Of a stretch of DNA of 64,000 nt, positions 10,211-18,604 are shown piece after piece; within the stretch, counting starts at the first letter, position 1; each line of letters begins with the position of its first letter. The position numbers and the translations under genes are program-made. The stretch comes from Thermoflexus sp. (GTDB lineage: Bacteria > Chloroflexota > Anaerolineae > Thermoflexales > Thermoflexaceae). The stretch lies in assembly GCA_025057635.1 (NCBI GenBank), contig JANXBD010000004.1, forward strand, positions 1 to 64,000, in the 5' to 3' direction. Below the pieces are notes generated by a model. It did not search any database and was not told where the DNA came from. It was given only the letters and a program-made list of their open reading frames with translations.

Positions 10211-10305
10211 TTGATTTACCGATATGCTATGCAGAGCGCAACCCGGGCTACTCAGGGATGGTTCCCTCCCAAACGGGCATCGCCTCTCCGAGGCGAAGGA
10301 TGCCC
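10191..10305 (-). promoter_or_regulatory. attenuator: protector (1:2) and antiterminator (2:3) pairings
   Basis: Two further pairings compete with the terminator. The protector hairpin (10275-10305) joins GGGCATC to GATGCCC and GCCTC to GAGGC around a 3-nt loop with a 4-nt bulge. The antiterminator joins 10265-10277 to 10191-10203 in 13 perfect base pairs (minus strand CCCGTTTGGGAGG with CCTCCCAAACGGG), sequestering the 5' arm and loop of the terminator. The 5' half of the protector lies in leader codons 18-20, just after the Leu/Val/Ile run. A ribosome stalled there would free region 2 to form the antiterminator. This is the enterobacterial ilv/leu attenuation logic. Confidence 0.88.
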
Positions 10306-10358
10306 CGAAGGATAAGGACGACTAGGACGAGGGAGAGAACCACCAGACCCATAAACAT
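10248..10358 (-). CDS. ilv operon leader peptide
   Basis: A 36-codon open frame lies about 30 nt after the predicted transcription start and ends 38 nt before the terminator stem. Residues 5-23 contain 15 Leu/Val/Ile out of 19 (core LVVLSLVLVVLIL), the amino acids made by the operon. A weak AGGA precedes ATG 10358; a second in-frame ATG at 10352 is an alternative start. Its role is to sense charged Leu/Val/Ile tRNA by ribosome stalling, not to act as a protein. A small membrane peptide would also be hydrophobic, but the overlap with the protector/antiterminator sequences argues for a leader. Confidence 0.9.
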   Translation of the reverse strand: MFMGLVVLSLVLVVLILRGILRLGEAMPVWEGTIPE

Positions 10359-10394
10359 GGGAAATCATTCCTGAGCATTCAGAATCTGAACCTA

Positions 10395-10423
10395 CTTATA
10401 ACACAGACTTAGAATTTTGTCAA
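10395..10423 (-). promoter_or_regulatory. sigma70-type promoter of the ilv/leu operon
   Basis: On the minus strand TTGACA (10423-10418) and TATAAG (10400-10395) are separated by exactly 17 nt. The predicted start near 10388 gives a leader of about 240 nt that contains the leader peptide and attenuator. Confidence 0.88.
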
Positions 10424-10537
10424 GATCTCGACCCAGGAACGCCAAAGGTGCACAGGGGGATCCGAACGAGGATCTCGCGTCTCTTTCGGTGATGTAGAGG
10501 ATACAGGAAGGCGAGCTTTCCAAGAAAGTCCACGCTA

Positions 10538-11257
10538 TCAGCTCCTCCGAAAGCAGATCCACCATTGCGGGAGGGTCTCCTTGACCGGGCCGCGCCAGAT
10601 CTCAGCCATCAGAGGCGTCAGCAAGGTATCCTCGAGGTTGAATTCCACCAGATAAGCGCCATGAGCTCGGGCCAGACGGGGGAGGCTGGCCGCCGGTTCC
10701 ACGATCCCCGAGGTGCCAATCACTAGGAAGATCTCGGCCTCGCAGGCCGCTTCCATCGCATGCCGCCACTCCTCGGGAGGAAGGGGCTCGCCGAACCACA
10801 CCACATCCGGCCGCAAAAACGCCCCACACGTCGGGCAGCGCGGTGGCAGCTCCGGGAGCGGGACATGATGATCTTCCCATACATGCCCTTCTCGAGGACA
10901 CCGAACCCGCCACAGGTTCCCATGGAGCTCGACCACCCGGCGGTTGCCGGCCCGTTGGTGCAGGCCGTCCACGTTCTGGGTGATGAGCAGAAAGCCGGGC
11001 AGGACGGCTTCCATCTCCGCCAGGGTCTGATGAGCGGGGTTCGGCTCCGCGCGGGCGATGAGCTCCCGACGCCATGCATACCACTCCCAGACCCGCAAGG
11101 GATCGCGGGCGAAGGCTTCCGGGGTCGCTAGCTCCTCTAGGCGATACCGTCCCCAGAGGCCATCAGGCCCCCGAAAGGTCGGCACCCCACTTTCCGCCGA
11201 GATCCCCGCTCCGGTCAGCACGACCATCCGAGGTCCGAATTCCGCGAAGCCCTTCAT
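10538..11257 (-). CDS. cobB: NAD-dependent protein deacylase (sirtuin)
   Basis: Removes acyl groups from lysines with NAD consumption. 239 residues from ATG 11257 (GGGGGAG six bases upstream; ATG 11263 is the alternative). The NAD motif [15 protein letters not shown] is at about 16-30, followed by [12 protein letters not shown] and the catalytic His in ELHG. The zinc site is unusual: the usual two CxxC pairs are CPRE (one Cys, followed by GH) and CPTC, so one ligand may be His or zinc may be absent. The long open frame upstream overlaps plsY and is not needed. No substrate gene is adjacent. Confidence 0.88.
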   Translation of the reverse strand: MKGFAEFGPRMVVLTGAGISAESGVPTFRGPDGLWGRYRLEELATPEAFARDPLRVWEWYAWRRELIARAEPNPAHQTLAEMEAVLPGFLLITQNVDGLHQRAGNRRVVELHGNLWRVRCPREGHVWEDHHVPLPELPPRCPTCGAFLRPDVVWFGEPLPPEEWRHAMEAACEAEIFLVIGTSGIVEPAASLPRLARAHGAYLVEFNLEDTLLTPLMAEIWRGPVKETLPQWWICFRRS

Positions 11258-11424
11258 CCACATCTCCCCCTGTTCCACCCGCAAGGGCGCTACGGCTTTG
11301 CTGACCTGAGGGATTTTGAGGATAGGAGTGGGGCCGCTGAATGCGACCCCACCCCGCCTCGAAATATCCAACCTCCATAGGGCGGCAGAGCCCTGCCCTT
11401 GCCGCGGATGCGAAAATCGCCCCT

Positions 11425-12012
11425 TCAATGCGGCAACCGCTGCCCACGAGTTTGAACCACTGTCCACAGCAGACCCACATTTCGAATCAGCACCACCAGC
11501 ATCACAGCGAAAGCGATGGCCAACCGTTCCGGAGGAACCTTCCACCACAGCATGAAGATCAGGCTGAGCGGCAAAGCGACAATCCCTACGCTGGGAAGCC
11601 AGCGGAAGCGATAGGCGGCTAAAGCGCCCAGCACATACGCGGGGACCACCTCCCGGAAGGCCAGCGCGAACAACGCTCCCGTTGCCGGCCCCAATCCTCG
11701 CCCCCCTCGATCCAGGCGGATGACCTTATAAAACGGCCAGCAGTGGCCGATGACCGGGGCGACGGCGACCGCAATCAATTCCCACGGGCTGAGCCCAGCC
11801 CGGAGCGCGATCCAGGTGGGAACCGCGCCCTTCCCCAGGTCAAACAGGATCGTGATCATGCCGGCCACTGGTCCCGCCAGACGCCACGCCCCGCCGCCGC
11901 CCGGGTTGTCTTCGAACTCATGAGGGCTACGACCGGTCTTCCATCGCACGAAGATCTCCGCTGGGAGGATCGAGCCCACCAGATACGCTGCCAGAGCCAG
12001 CCCTAGCCCCAT
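11425..12012 (-). CDS. plsY: PlsY-like glycerol-3-phosphate acyltransferase, divergent
   Basis: Integral membrane acyltransferase family that moves acyl groups from acyl-phosphate to glycerol-3-phosphate. 195 residues with about five membrane segments. The family loops are present but altered: GSILPAEIFVRW matches the SxPxA region, DNPGGGGAWR stands where GSGNIGATNVLR is usual, and GHCWPFYKVIRLDRGGRGLGP replaces the GHxFPxFLxFKGGKGVA loop. These substitutions make the substrate uncertain. The start at 12012 follows GGGGAGGGG. It lies between dnaE and cobB on the same strand. Confidence 0.75.
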   Translation of the reverse strand: MGLGLALAAYLVGSILPAEIFVRWKTGRSPHEFEDNPGGGGAWRLAGPVAGMITILFDLGKGAVPTWIALRAGLSPWELIAVAVAPVIGHCWPFYKVIRLDRGGRGLGPATGALFALAFREVVPAYVLGALAAYRFRWLPSVGIVALPLSLIFMLWWKVPPERLAIAFAVMLVVLIRNVGLLWTVVQTRGQRLPH

Positions 12013-12134
12013 GGCCCCTCCCCTTGCAACCGGTTCTATACTGAACCGGATTGCCAGCCTAAAGAGTTAGAAAGCGAGAGCATGCATGGCCGATCATCCT
12101 TCATTCCGGCCTGCCCCCGTGTTTTGCCACCGGT

Positions 12135-15100
12135 TTACAGAACAGACAAAACCCGAACAGAACCCGGGCCCAGGAGGCTCTCCAAGCGAGCCAGCAACTC
12201 CGGGGAATAGGTGGTGCCATGATGGGGGAACCGCAGACGCACTTGTCGCCGATCCGGATACACCACCACCACGCTGAAGGGATCCGGACCCGGCCGCTCC
12301 GTCAACACCCGATGGACTTCCTGAAGACGACGGAGATCCTCTTCGAATTGTTCGGTTCGATGGAAATAGATGAGAAGATGTCGCGATGCCGTCGCTCTCG
12401 GACCGGAGGAAACAGGCGGCCCTCCGGACGTCATCTCCCCTGCCGCGGGGCCGGAGGAATCCAGGGTCCAGCCTCCCCAATCCGGAGCGCGCGCCGCCTG
12501 ACCAGCCCTTTCCGCTGAGTGCCTGCTTGAGCCCTCCGGAGAGGATAGGGCCTCTGCCGTGGAAACAGCGAGCATGCGGGCGGTTTCCTCATCCTCTGAC
12601 CCCTTGAAGTCCAGATCCTCGCAGAGGACACCCGAGGGCTCGTTCTCACGGGGGAGAGGGGGATGCGTCGCAATCCGTTCATTCCCCTCGCCCTGTGAGA
12701 TACCAGATCCTGGAGGCTCCACCTGGGATTCCGGATGGCCCCACGAAGGATTTGGATCGGGCGAAGGGGCGCGTTGCCCTGCATCCCTCTCCAGGATCGA
12801 ACTTGTCGGGGTCTCGCTTTTCTCCAGGCTCGCCCCAGCGGAGGGTAGCTTCTCCATGTCCTCCCAAGGCATGGCCAGGTCTTCTTCCTCCCCCTGATCC
12901 TCCAGCGGCCGCACCAGTATGTCCTGATCCCGCAGATCCTCCGCGATGATCCGGGGCTCCCGTCCGCTCACTTCCGCCCGGCCCACGACGATCAGGATCG
13001 CCTCGGGACGCGCCAGGTGGCCCTTCTGCTTCCAGAGCCGCGGGAAGACCACCACCTCCACCATCCCTTGGATGTCCTCCATCGTCACATAGGCCATGGT
13101 CTCTCCGCTCCGGGTGGTGGCGGTGCGCACCCCCCGAACGATCCCGGCAAGCTTGACGGTCTGGCCATGGAGCTCCTCGCCCAGATCCGCTGTGGTATGG
13201 CTGATCAGCTGCTGGAGCACCGGCCACTGTCGGGTGAGCGGGGTCTCGGAGAGATAGGCACCGACGAGATCCTTCTCCCACTCCAGGATCTGGTTTTCCT
13301 CCACTTCGGGAAGCGTGGGGAGCGGACCGATCAGGGAGGCCGCTTCCATCGAGATGCCGCTCAGTTCGAAGAGGCTGAGCATGCCCTGCTGGCGTTCCCG
13401 GTGATAACGGGCACTGGCCTCCATCCAGCGATCCAGGATCTCCAGAAGCTGCGCCCGGTTTCCGAAAGCCCCCAGGGCTCCCACCCGGATCAGTGATTCC
13501 AGCGCCCGCCGGCCGATCTCCTTCAGATCCACCCGCCGGGCGAGATCATCCAGATCTCGGAACGGCCCGCCCTCCCGACGGGCGGCCAGGATGCGAGCGA
13601 CCGCCCCCTCCCCCACGTTCTTCACCGCCGCCAGCCCGAACCGGATGGCCTCCTGGCCGTCGGGTGTCCGCTCAATGGTGAACGTCGCTTCGCTCCGATT
13701 GATATCCGGTGGCAGGAGCGGGATCCCCAGCCGTCGGCACTCCGCCACGTAAAGGCCGATCTTCTCGGTTTTATCCCGGTCCACCGTCATCAGGGCGCAC
13801 AGATACTCCACCGGGTATTTCGCCTTCAGGCAAGCCGTCTGGACGGTGATCACGGCGTAAGAGGCGGCGTGGGCGGCATTGAAGCCGTAGCGGGCGAAGA
13901 ACTCGATGTCCCCCCAGATCGTCTCGGCGGTCTCCTGCGGGATGCCGTTGCGAACGCAGCCCTCTAGGAATTTCGCCCGTTGCTTCGGGAAGGCCTCGCC
14001 CTTCTTCTTGGCCACCACCTTCCGCAGCTCATCCGCCTCAGAAGGCGTGTAGCCGGCCAGGTCGATGGCCACGCGCATGATCTGCTCCTGATAGACCAGG
14101 ATCCCCATCGTGCGCTGGAGGATGGGCTCCAGTCGGGGGTGGCGGTATTCGATGGGCTCCTGGCCGCGCATGCGGCGGATGTAATTCGGCACATATTCCA
14201 GCGGTCCTGGGCGATAGAGGGCCAGGGCGTCCATCACATGGGAGAAGGCGCGGGGCTTCAGATCCCGCATCATCCGGCTGAACCCGCGGCCTTCGACCTG
14301 GAACACCCCGATGGTCTCGCCCCGACCCAGCAGCGCGTAGGCCTCCGGCGCGTCCGTGGGGATCGTCTCCAGATCCAGCCGGATGCCATGTCGACGGGCG
14401 ACTAAATCACAGGTCTCCCGCATCACGGTGAGCGTGGAGAGGCCCAGGAAGTCGATCTTCAGCAGTCCTAGGGCCTCCAGGGCCTCCATATCGAACTGGG
14501 TGACCGGCAAGAGGGCCTCCCCGCCCCCCTCCCCCTCGCCGTTTTCCTCCCGGGCGCTTCCTTTCACCCCGGTGGGCCGGTGCAGGGGGACATAATCCAC
14601 CAGCGGCCGGTCGGCAATCACCACACCGGCGGCATGGGTTCCGGCGTGGCGCACCGTCCCCTCCAGCTGCATCGCCAGATCCAGCAATTCCCGGATATAG
14701 TCCTTCTCCTGATACAGGCGGCGCAGCTCGCGTCCCTCCTCGTTGGAGGGATCCAGGAGATCGCGGATCGAAACCTCCTTGCCGGGGATGGCCGGGATCA
14801 GCCGGGCCACGCGATCCACCTCCGGCAGGGGGAGATCCAGCGCCCGCCCCACATCCCGAACGGCGGCCCGGGCCTTCATCGTTCCGAAGGTGATGATCTG
14901 GGCCACCCGATCCGCCCCATACCGGCTCACCGCATAGCGGATCATCTCGTCCCGCCGGTCGTCCGGGAAGTCGATATCGATGTCCGGCATGGACACCCGA
15001 GCGGGGTTCAGGAAGCGCTCGAAGATCAGATCCAGCTCGATGGGATCCACCCGGGTGATCCCCAGGCAATACGCCACCAGGCTCCCTGCGCCGGAGCCCC

Positions 15101-16166
15101 GCACATTCCACCAGATCCCCCGTTCCCGGGCGTAGCGGATGAGGTCCCACACAATCAGAAAGTAAGCGTCGAACCCCATCCGATGGATGATCTCCAGCTC
15201 GTAGTCCAGCCGCTCCCGATAGCCGGGTTTGGGCTGGGGGAAGCGCGCCCGGAAGCCTTCCTCCGCCAGATGGCGGAGATAGGCCGCCGGATCCGGGAAG
15301 CCGGGCGGAGGCGCAAACTGGGGCAGACGTTGCCGGCCCAGCTCCAGCGTCAGCGAGCACATCTCCGCCACCCGGAGCGTGTTGGTCAGGGCCTCCGGGA
15401 CCTCGGCGAAGACCGCCTTCATCTCCTCCGGGGGGCGGAGATAATACGTCTGATCGCTCATCCGCATCCGGCCGGGCTCTTTCAAGCGCTTCCCTGTCTG
15501 GATGCACAGCAGGATATCTTGGATCCCGGCGTCCTCTGCTCGGACGTAGTGGACATCGTTCGTGGCCACAAGCGGAAGGTTCAGACGTCGGGAGAGAGCG
15601 ACCAGCCCTCGATTGATGTCGTTCAGCTCCGGGATCCCCGGGTGGGATTGCAGCTCCAGAAAGAACCGGCCGGGGAAGCGCTCCGCGAACCAAGCGGCGA
15701 CGGCCTCGGCCTCCTCCATCCGCCCCTGGGCCAGTAGGCGGGGGATCTCCGCGGAGGGACATCCGGAGAGGACGATCAGGCCGTCCGCGTGGCGTTCCAG
15801 AAGGGCTTTGTCGATGCGCGGCTTATAGTAGAAACCCTCCAACTGGGCGATGGTGGCCAGCCGGATCAGGTTGCGCCACCCGGTTTCATCCATCGCCAGG
15901 AGGGTCAGGTGGTAGAGGCCCCGGTCATCCGGCTCCCGATCGTGAATGGTGCGACGGGCCATGTAGGCTTCCATCCCCAGGATCGGCTGGATCCCCGCTT
16001 CCCGGGCTTTCTGATAAAATGTGACGGCCCCATATAGGACGCCATGGTCCGTCAGGGCGATCGCTGGCATGCCCATGCCCGCCGCCTGATGGACCAAGTC
16101 GTCGAGCCGGCTGAGCCCATCCAGCAAAGAATACTCGCTGTGGACGTGCAGGTGGACGAACGACAT
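12135..16166 (-). CDS. dnaE: DNA polymerase III alpha subunit
   Basis: Replicative polymerase, 1343 residues. The PHP domain (HLHVHSEYS at about 4-12, ALTDHG near 37-42) is followed by the C-family polymerase core with catalytic aspartates in PDIDIDFPDDRRDE (about 395-408) and the third Asp in LLKIDFLGL (about 575). Helix-hairpin-helix and OB-fold regions follow up to about residue 1100. A long low-complexity Gly/Pro/Ser/Glu stretch (about 1110-1250) then precedes a compact C-terminal domain of about 80 residues that starts near HLLIYFHRTEQ. The linker is longer than in typical DnaE. The start is supported by the family N-terminus and AAAAGG upstream. Confidence 0.97.
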   Translation of the reverse strand: MSFVHLHVHSEYSLLDGLSRLDDLVHQAAGMGMPAIALTDHGVLYGAVTFYQKAREAGIQPILGMEAYMARRTIHDREPDDRGLYHLTLLAMDETGWRNLIRLATIAQLEGFYYKPRIDKALLERHADGLIVLSGCPSAEIPRLLAQGRMEEAEAVAAWFAERFPGRFFLELQSHPGIPELNDINRGLVALSRRLNLPLVATNDVHYVRAEDAGIQDILLCIQTGKRLKEPGRMRMSDQTYYLRPPEEMKAVFAEVPEALTNTLRVAEMCSLTLELGRQRLPQFAPPPGFPDPAAYLRHLAEEGFRARFPQPKPGYRERLDYELEIIHRMGFDAYFLIVWDLIRYARERGIWWNVRGSGAGSLVAYCLGITRVDPIELDLIFERFLNPARVSMPDIDIDFPDDRRDEMIRYAVSRYGADRVAQIITFGTMKARAAVRDVGRALDLPLPEVDRVARLIPAIPGKEVSIRDLLDPSNEEGRELRRLYQEKDYIRELLDLAMQLEGTVRHAGTHAAGVVIADRPLVDYVPLHRPTGVKGSAREENGEGEGGGEALLPVTQFDMEALEALGLLKIDFLGLSTLTVMRETCDLVARRHGIRLDLETIPTDAPEAYALLGRGETIGVFQVEGRGFSRMMRDLKPRAFSHVMDALALYRPGPLEYVPNYIRRMRGQEPIEYRHPRLEPILQRTMGILVYQEQIMRVAIDLAGYTPSEADELRKVVAKKKGEAFPKQRAKFLEGCVRNGIPQETAETIWGDIEFFARYGFNAAHAASYAVITVQTACLKAKYPVEYLCALMTVDRDKTEKIGLYVAECRRLGIPLLPPDINRSEATFTIERTPDGQEAIRFGLAAVKNVGEGAVARILAARREGGPFRDLDDLARRVDLKEIGRRALESLIRVGALGAFGNRAQLLEILDRWMEASARYHRERQQGMLSLFELSGISMEAASLIGPLPTLPEVEENQILEWEKDLVGAYLSETPLTRQWPVLQQLISHTTADLGEELHGQTVKLAGIVRGVRTATTRSGETMAYVTMEDIQGMVEVVVFPRLWKQKGHLARPEAILIVVGRAEVSGREPRIIAEDLRDQDILVRPLEDQGEEEDLAMPWEDMEKLPSAGASLEKSETPTSSILERDAGQRAPSPDPNPSWGHPESQVEPPGSGISQGEGNERIATHPPLPRENEPSGVLCEDLDFKGSEDEETARMLAVSTAEALSSPEGSSRHSAERAGQAARAPDWGGWTLDSSGPAAGEMTSGGPPVSSGPRATASRHLLIYFHRTEQFEEDLRRLQEVHRVLTERPGPDPFSVVVVYPDRRQVRLRFPHHGTTYSPELLARLESLLGPGSVRVLSVL

Positions 16167-17338
16167 GAGGCCTTTTGGACTAAATCAAAAACCTTGGGAA
16201 GATGCAAAACCCGTTCAGTAGCCTACTTATACCACCGCTTTGGCAGGGAGGGGAGACGAGAGGGTTGGCTTTAACCTTTGCGCAGCCCACCGGCGAACGC
16301 CGTATCGATAGCAGAGATCGGAAGACCTGCTCGCCTCGATCATGAAAAAGCCTCCCGGAATGCTATTCTCCAGACTGCAGCGAGGAGAACGCAAGAGACC
16401 AGCTCGACCCGCGAACAGGAGAACCTAGGTTGTTGCATCGTCCACCAGCACTCATTAAATCAAGATCTCCGCCATCTCAAGATGATGTGCCATAAAGTCT
16501 CGGAAAGCAAGGGGAAATTCACCTGCTGACGGGCTTGTCGAGCAGTCGCCCAGACACGCTCTAATTTCGGCGGCTTCCCGCGCCGGATGTGCTCCACCCC
16601 CTTTGCCACACTGGCATGGGTGCCATCCCGCCATCAGCAAAGTGGTGATTCGCACCTAGTAGCGGGCCTTACCCGGATGATGAAGCGTCACCTTATTGCA
16701 TTCCGGCAAGACCATGTCACCCAGCAACACGCTATCCACCCTCTCACCTGCTAGCTCCATCTTCTGCTCGGCGATCGCTCCGATACGAATTCGGCGTATT
16801 GCACGCCCAGTTTGACAATAATTGAAGAATCCACTCGCTGGTCACCACTTCCGATTTAACCCCGACCTTAAAGGCCCGTAGCATCCTAGTGGGCACCGAT
16901 GCCCCTGATCATTACGATTCCAAGCCTGAACCAGCTCGATAGAATGGCATAGACAGCCATCAGCATGACCACGCTGAGCACCAAACGGGATTGAGGGGGC
17001 TGGGCGATCTTTGAGCCATATCCTCCCATTACTGGACACAGCGCACTGCTTTCCGAAAAGCTGGAGTGTTCCGAAGGCAAAGAGCGACATGCTACATGCT
17101 ATACGCATGGGAACCTACTGGCAGCGAAGGCCGCTCATGCTTCCTGATAAGGAGACCATCGGTTCGCATCCAAGCCAATTTTGCACGGCGAACTGAAAGG
17201 CTTGAGTCCCGAGAAGCTCTGAGCCGTTTCCCCATCCGACCGAATCTGAAAACATCAGCTTCCAAGAACGTAATGAGGGCACAGTAAAAATCAGACGACT
17301 GTCGCAAACGCATGGCTCCGACCCGTAGAACAGGATGG
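16167..17338. other. 1.17-kb gene-poor stretch
   Basis: No recognisable gene, RNA or repeat family. Only short frames (60-90 codons) without ribosome binding sites occur, on both strands, and base composition is less GC-rich than in neighbouring genes. The minus strand between about 16,680 and 16,830 reads like coding sequence without a start (a run including MELAGERVDSVLLGD), which may be the remnant of a decayed gene. I could not assign it. Confidence 0.45.
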
Positions 17339-18214
17339 CTATGGTGACCGAGACTCCAGGAAGTGCTCCAGCACGCGGCCGACCGCCTCTAGGGTATGGG
17401 GGGAAACGCGATCCAGGGTGTCCGCAGTGGTATGCCACGCCGGATAATCGAAATCGATGATATCTACCGCAGGAATGCCCCGCTGCAGGAAGGGGAGATG
17501 ATCATCGATCAGCGCCCAGCGGGGTTCCGGAATAAACCATTCTCGATAACCCAGCTCCGCCGCGATCCGCCAAAGCCGTTCGCGCAACACGGGATCCGAA
17601 TGCCGCTCGTAATAGAACTGTGGGTCGGCGTCCCCGACCATGTCCACCAGGATCATGGCGGTGGGGGTCGTCGTGAGCGTGGCCGCGAAATGCGTGGAAC
17701 CGATAATCCAGGGAAGGCCGTCCAGCTCCCCCTGATCCTCCGCGTCGAAGAACACCAGCCAGACCTCATGCCGCATGCGCGGGCGATCCAGCGCGCGGGC
17801 CAGCTCCAGCAGCACCGCCACACCGCTCGCTCCGTCGTTGGCCCCGAGCACCGGATCCTCTGGGCGTTCTGGATCCCGATCCGCCCGGCGACGGGTATCA
17901 TAATGCGCCCCCACTAGGATCACCGGACCATGGCCGGTGCGGGCGATCAGGTTGCGCCCGGAGATCCCCGAGGCAACGAAGGGCTGAACCTCAAAGCGCC
18001 AGCCCTCACGGATCACATGGTCCTGAATATAGCGCTGAACCTGTTCCCAGCCGGGGCTTCCGGGATAACGCGGGCCCATGGCCAGCTGGGCCTGGATATG
18101 GCGGAACGCTGCCTGACCATCGAAGCGGCGTTCCACAGCAGGAGGCGATGGGAGGCATGCGATGAGCAACAGCAGGAAAATTCCCACGCTCTCGCGCAAT
18201 GCGTTCATCCCCAT
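17339..18214 (-). CDS. M28-family zinc peptidase / glutaminyl-cyclase-like lipoprotein
   Basis: Secreted di-zinc hydrolase fold. 291 residues from ATG 18214. The N-terminus has a hydrophobic stretch ending LLLLIAC, a good lipobox, so the mature protein is probably lipid-anchored outside the membrane. Metal-site motifs are GAHYDTR (about 101-107), LGANDGASG (about 119-127), FFDAEDQGE (about 153-161), the DDHLPFLQRGIP loop (about 236-247) and AWHTTAD (about 256-262). The DDH..FL.RG.P and WHT motifs resemble glutaminyl-peptide cyclotransferases more than aminopeptidases, so either activity is possible. The long upstream frame extension lacks family similarity. Confidence 0.82.
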   Translation of the reverse strand: MGMNALRESVGIFLLLLIACLPSPPAVERRFDGQAAFRHIQAQLAMGPRYPGSPGWEQVQRYIQDHVIREGWRFEVQPFVASGISGRNLIARTGHGPVILVGAHYDTRRRADRDPERPEDPVLGANDGASGVAVLLELARALDRPRMRHEVWLVFFDAEDQGELDGLPWIIGSTHFAATLTTTPTAMILVDMVGDADPQFYYERHSDPVLRERLWRIAAELGYREWFIPEPRWALIDDHLPFLQRGIPAVDIIDFDYPAWHTTADTLDRVSPHTLEAVGRVLEHFLESRSP

Positions 18215-18604
18215 AATCGGAGATTTCGAGAGGCTAGGAAGGCCCTTCTTTTCGGCCCCTCTCTCTAGGAGAGCCGATCGGGGTTCCTCGAGGTCTGGAG
18301 ACGGGCAGAGCCGCCTTCGACGGTTCCACCCGCTCCAAAACCTCGCCCTCCCCTCTTGCTGGCGAGACCGGAAGCCCAGCCGTTCCCGTTGCGAACGCGT
18401 GCGGTGAATTCGAAGCCGCTCGCGCGAACCATCGATCTCTTCATAGTGGCTCGGGGGCTGGCGGCCCTCCAGCGCCCTCCCAAAGGCTTGCCAGGTCCTC
18501 ACAGCTGGAATTCACGGCGCACGTTTGCCCATCTGAAATCACAGGGCCGGCAGCGAAGCCGCCCACTCTGCTTTCGCCTTACCCCCTATGCATTCACGAA
18601 GGCC
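18215..18604. other. intergenic stretch between apgM and the M28 gene
   Basis: The frame of the M28 gene stays open far upstream here (to 18502), but the sequence is Arg-rich with no domain character, and a signal peptide begins at 18214. No hairpin terminator or clear promoter was seen. Confidence 0.4.

Noticed and set aside
10147-10358. T-box riboswitch as the control element of ilvB
   Set aside because: No T-box consensus or specifier architecture was seen; leader peptide and competing hairpins explain the region.
11264-11548. N-terminal extension of the sirtuin reading frame
   Set aside because: It overlaps plsY and lacks sirtuin similarity; a good ribosome binding site precedes ATG 11257.
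14580-15737. 385-codon plus-strand frame antisense to dnaE
   Set aside because: No domain, no ribosome binding site, and composition explained by the complementary dnaE codons.
14407-15762. 451-codon minus-strand frame inside dnaE
   Set aside because: It is a Gly/Pro/Arg-rich shadow of dnaE in another frame; dnaE is continuous with all catalytic motifs.
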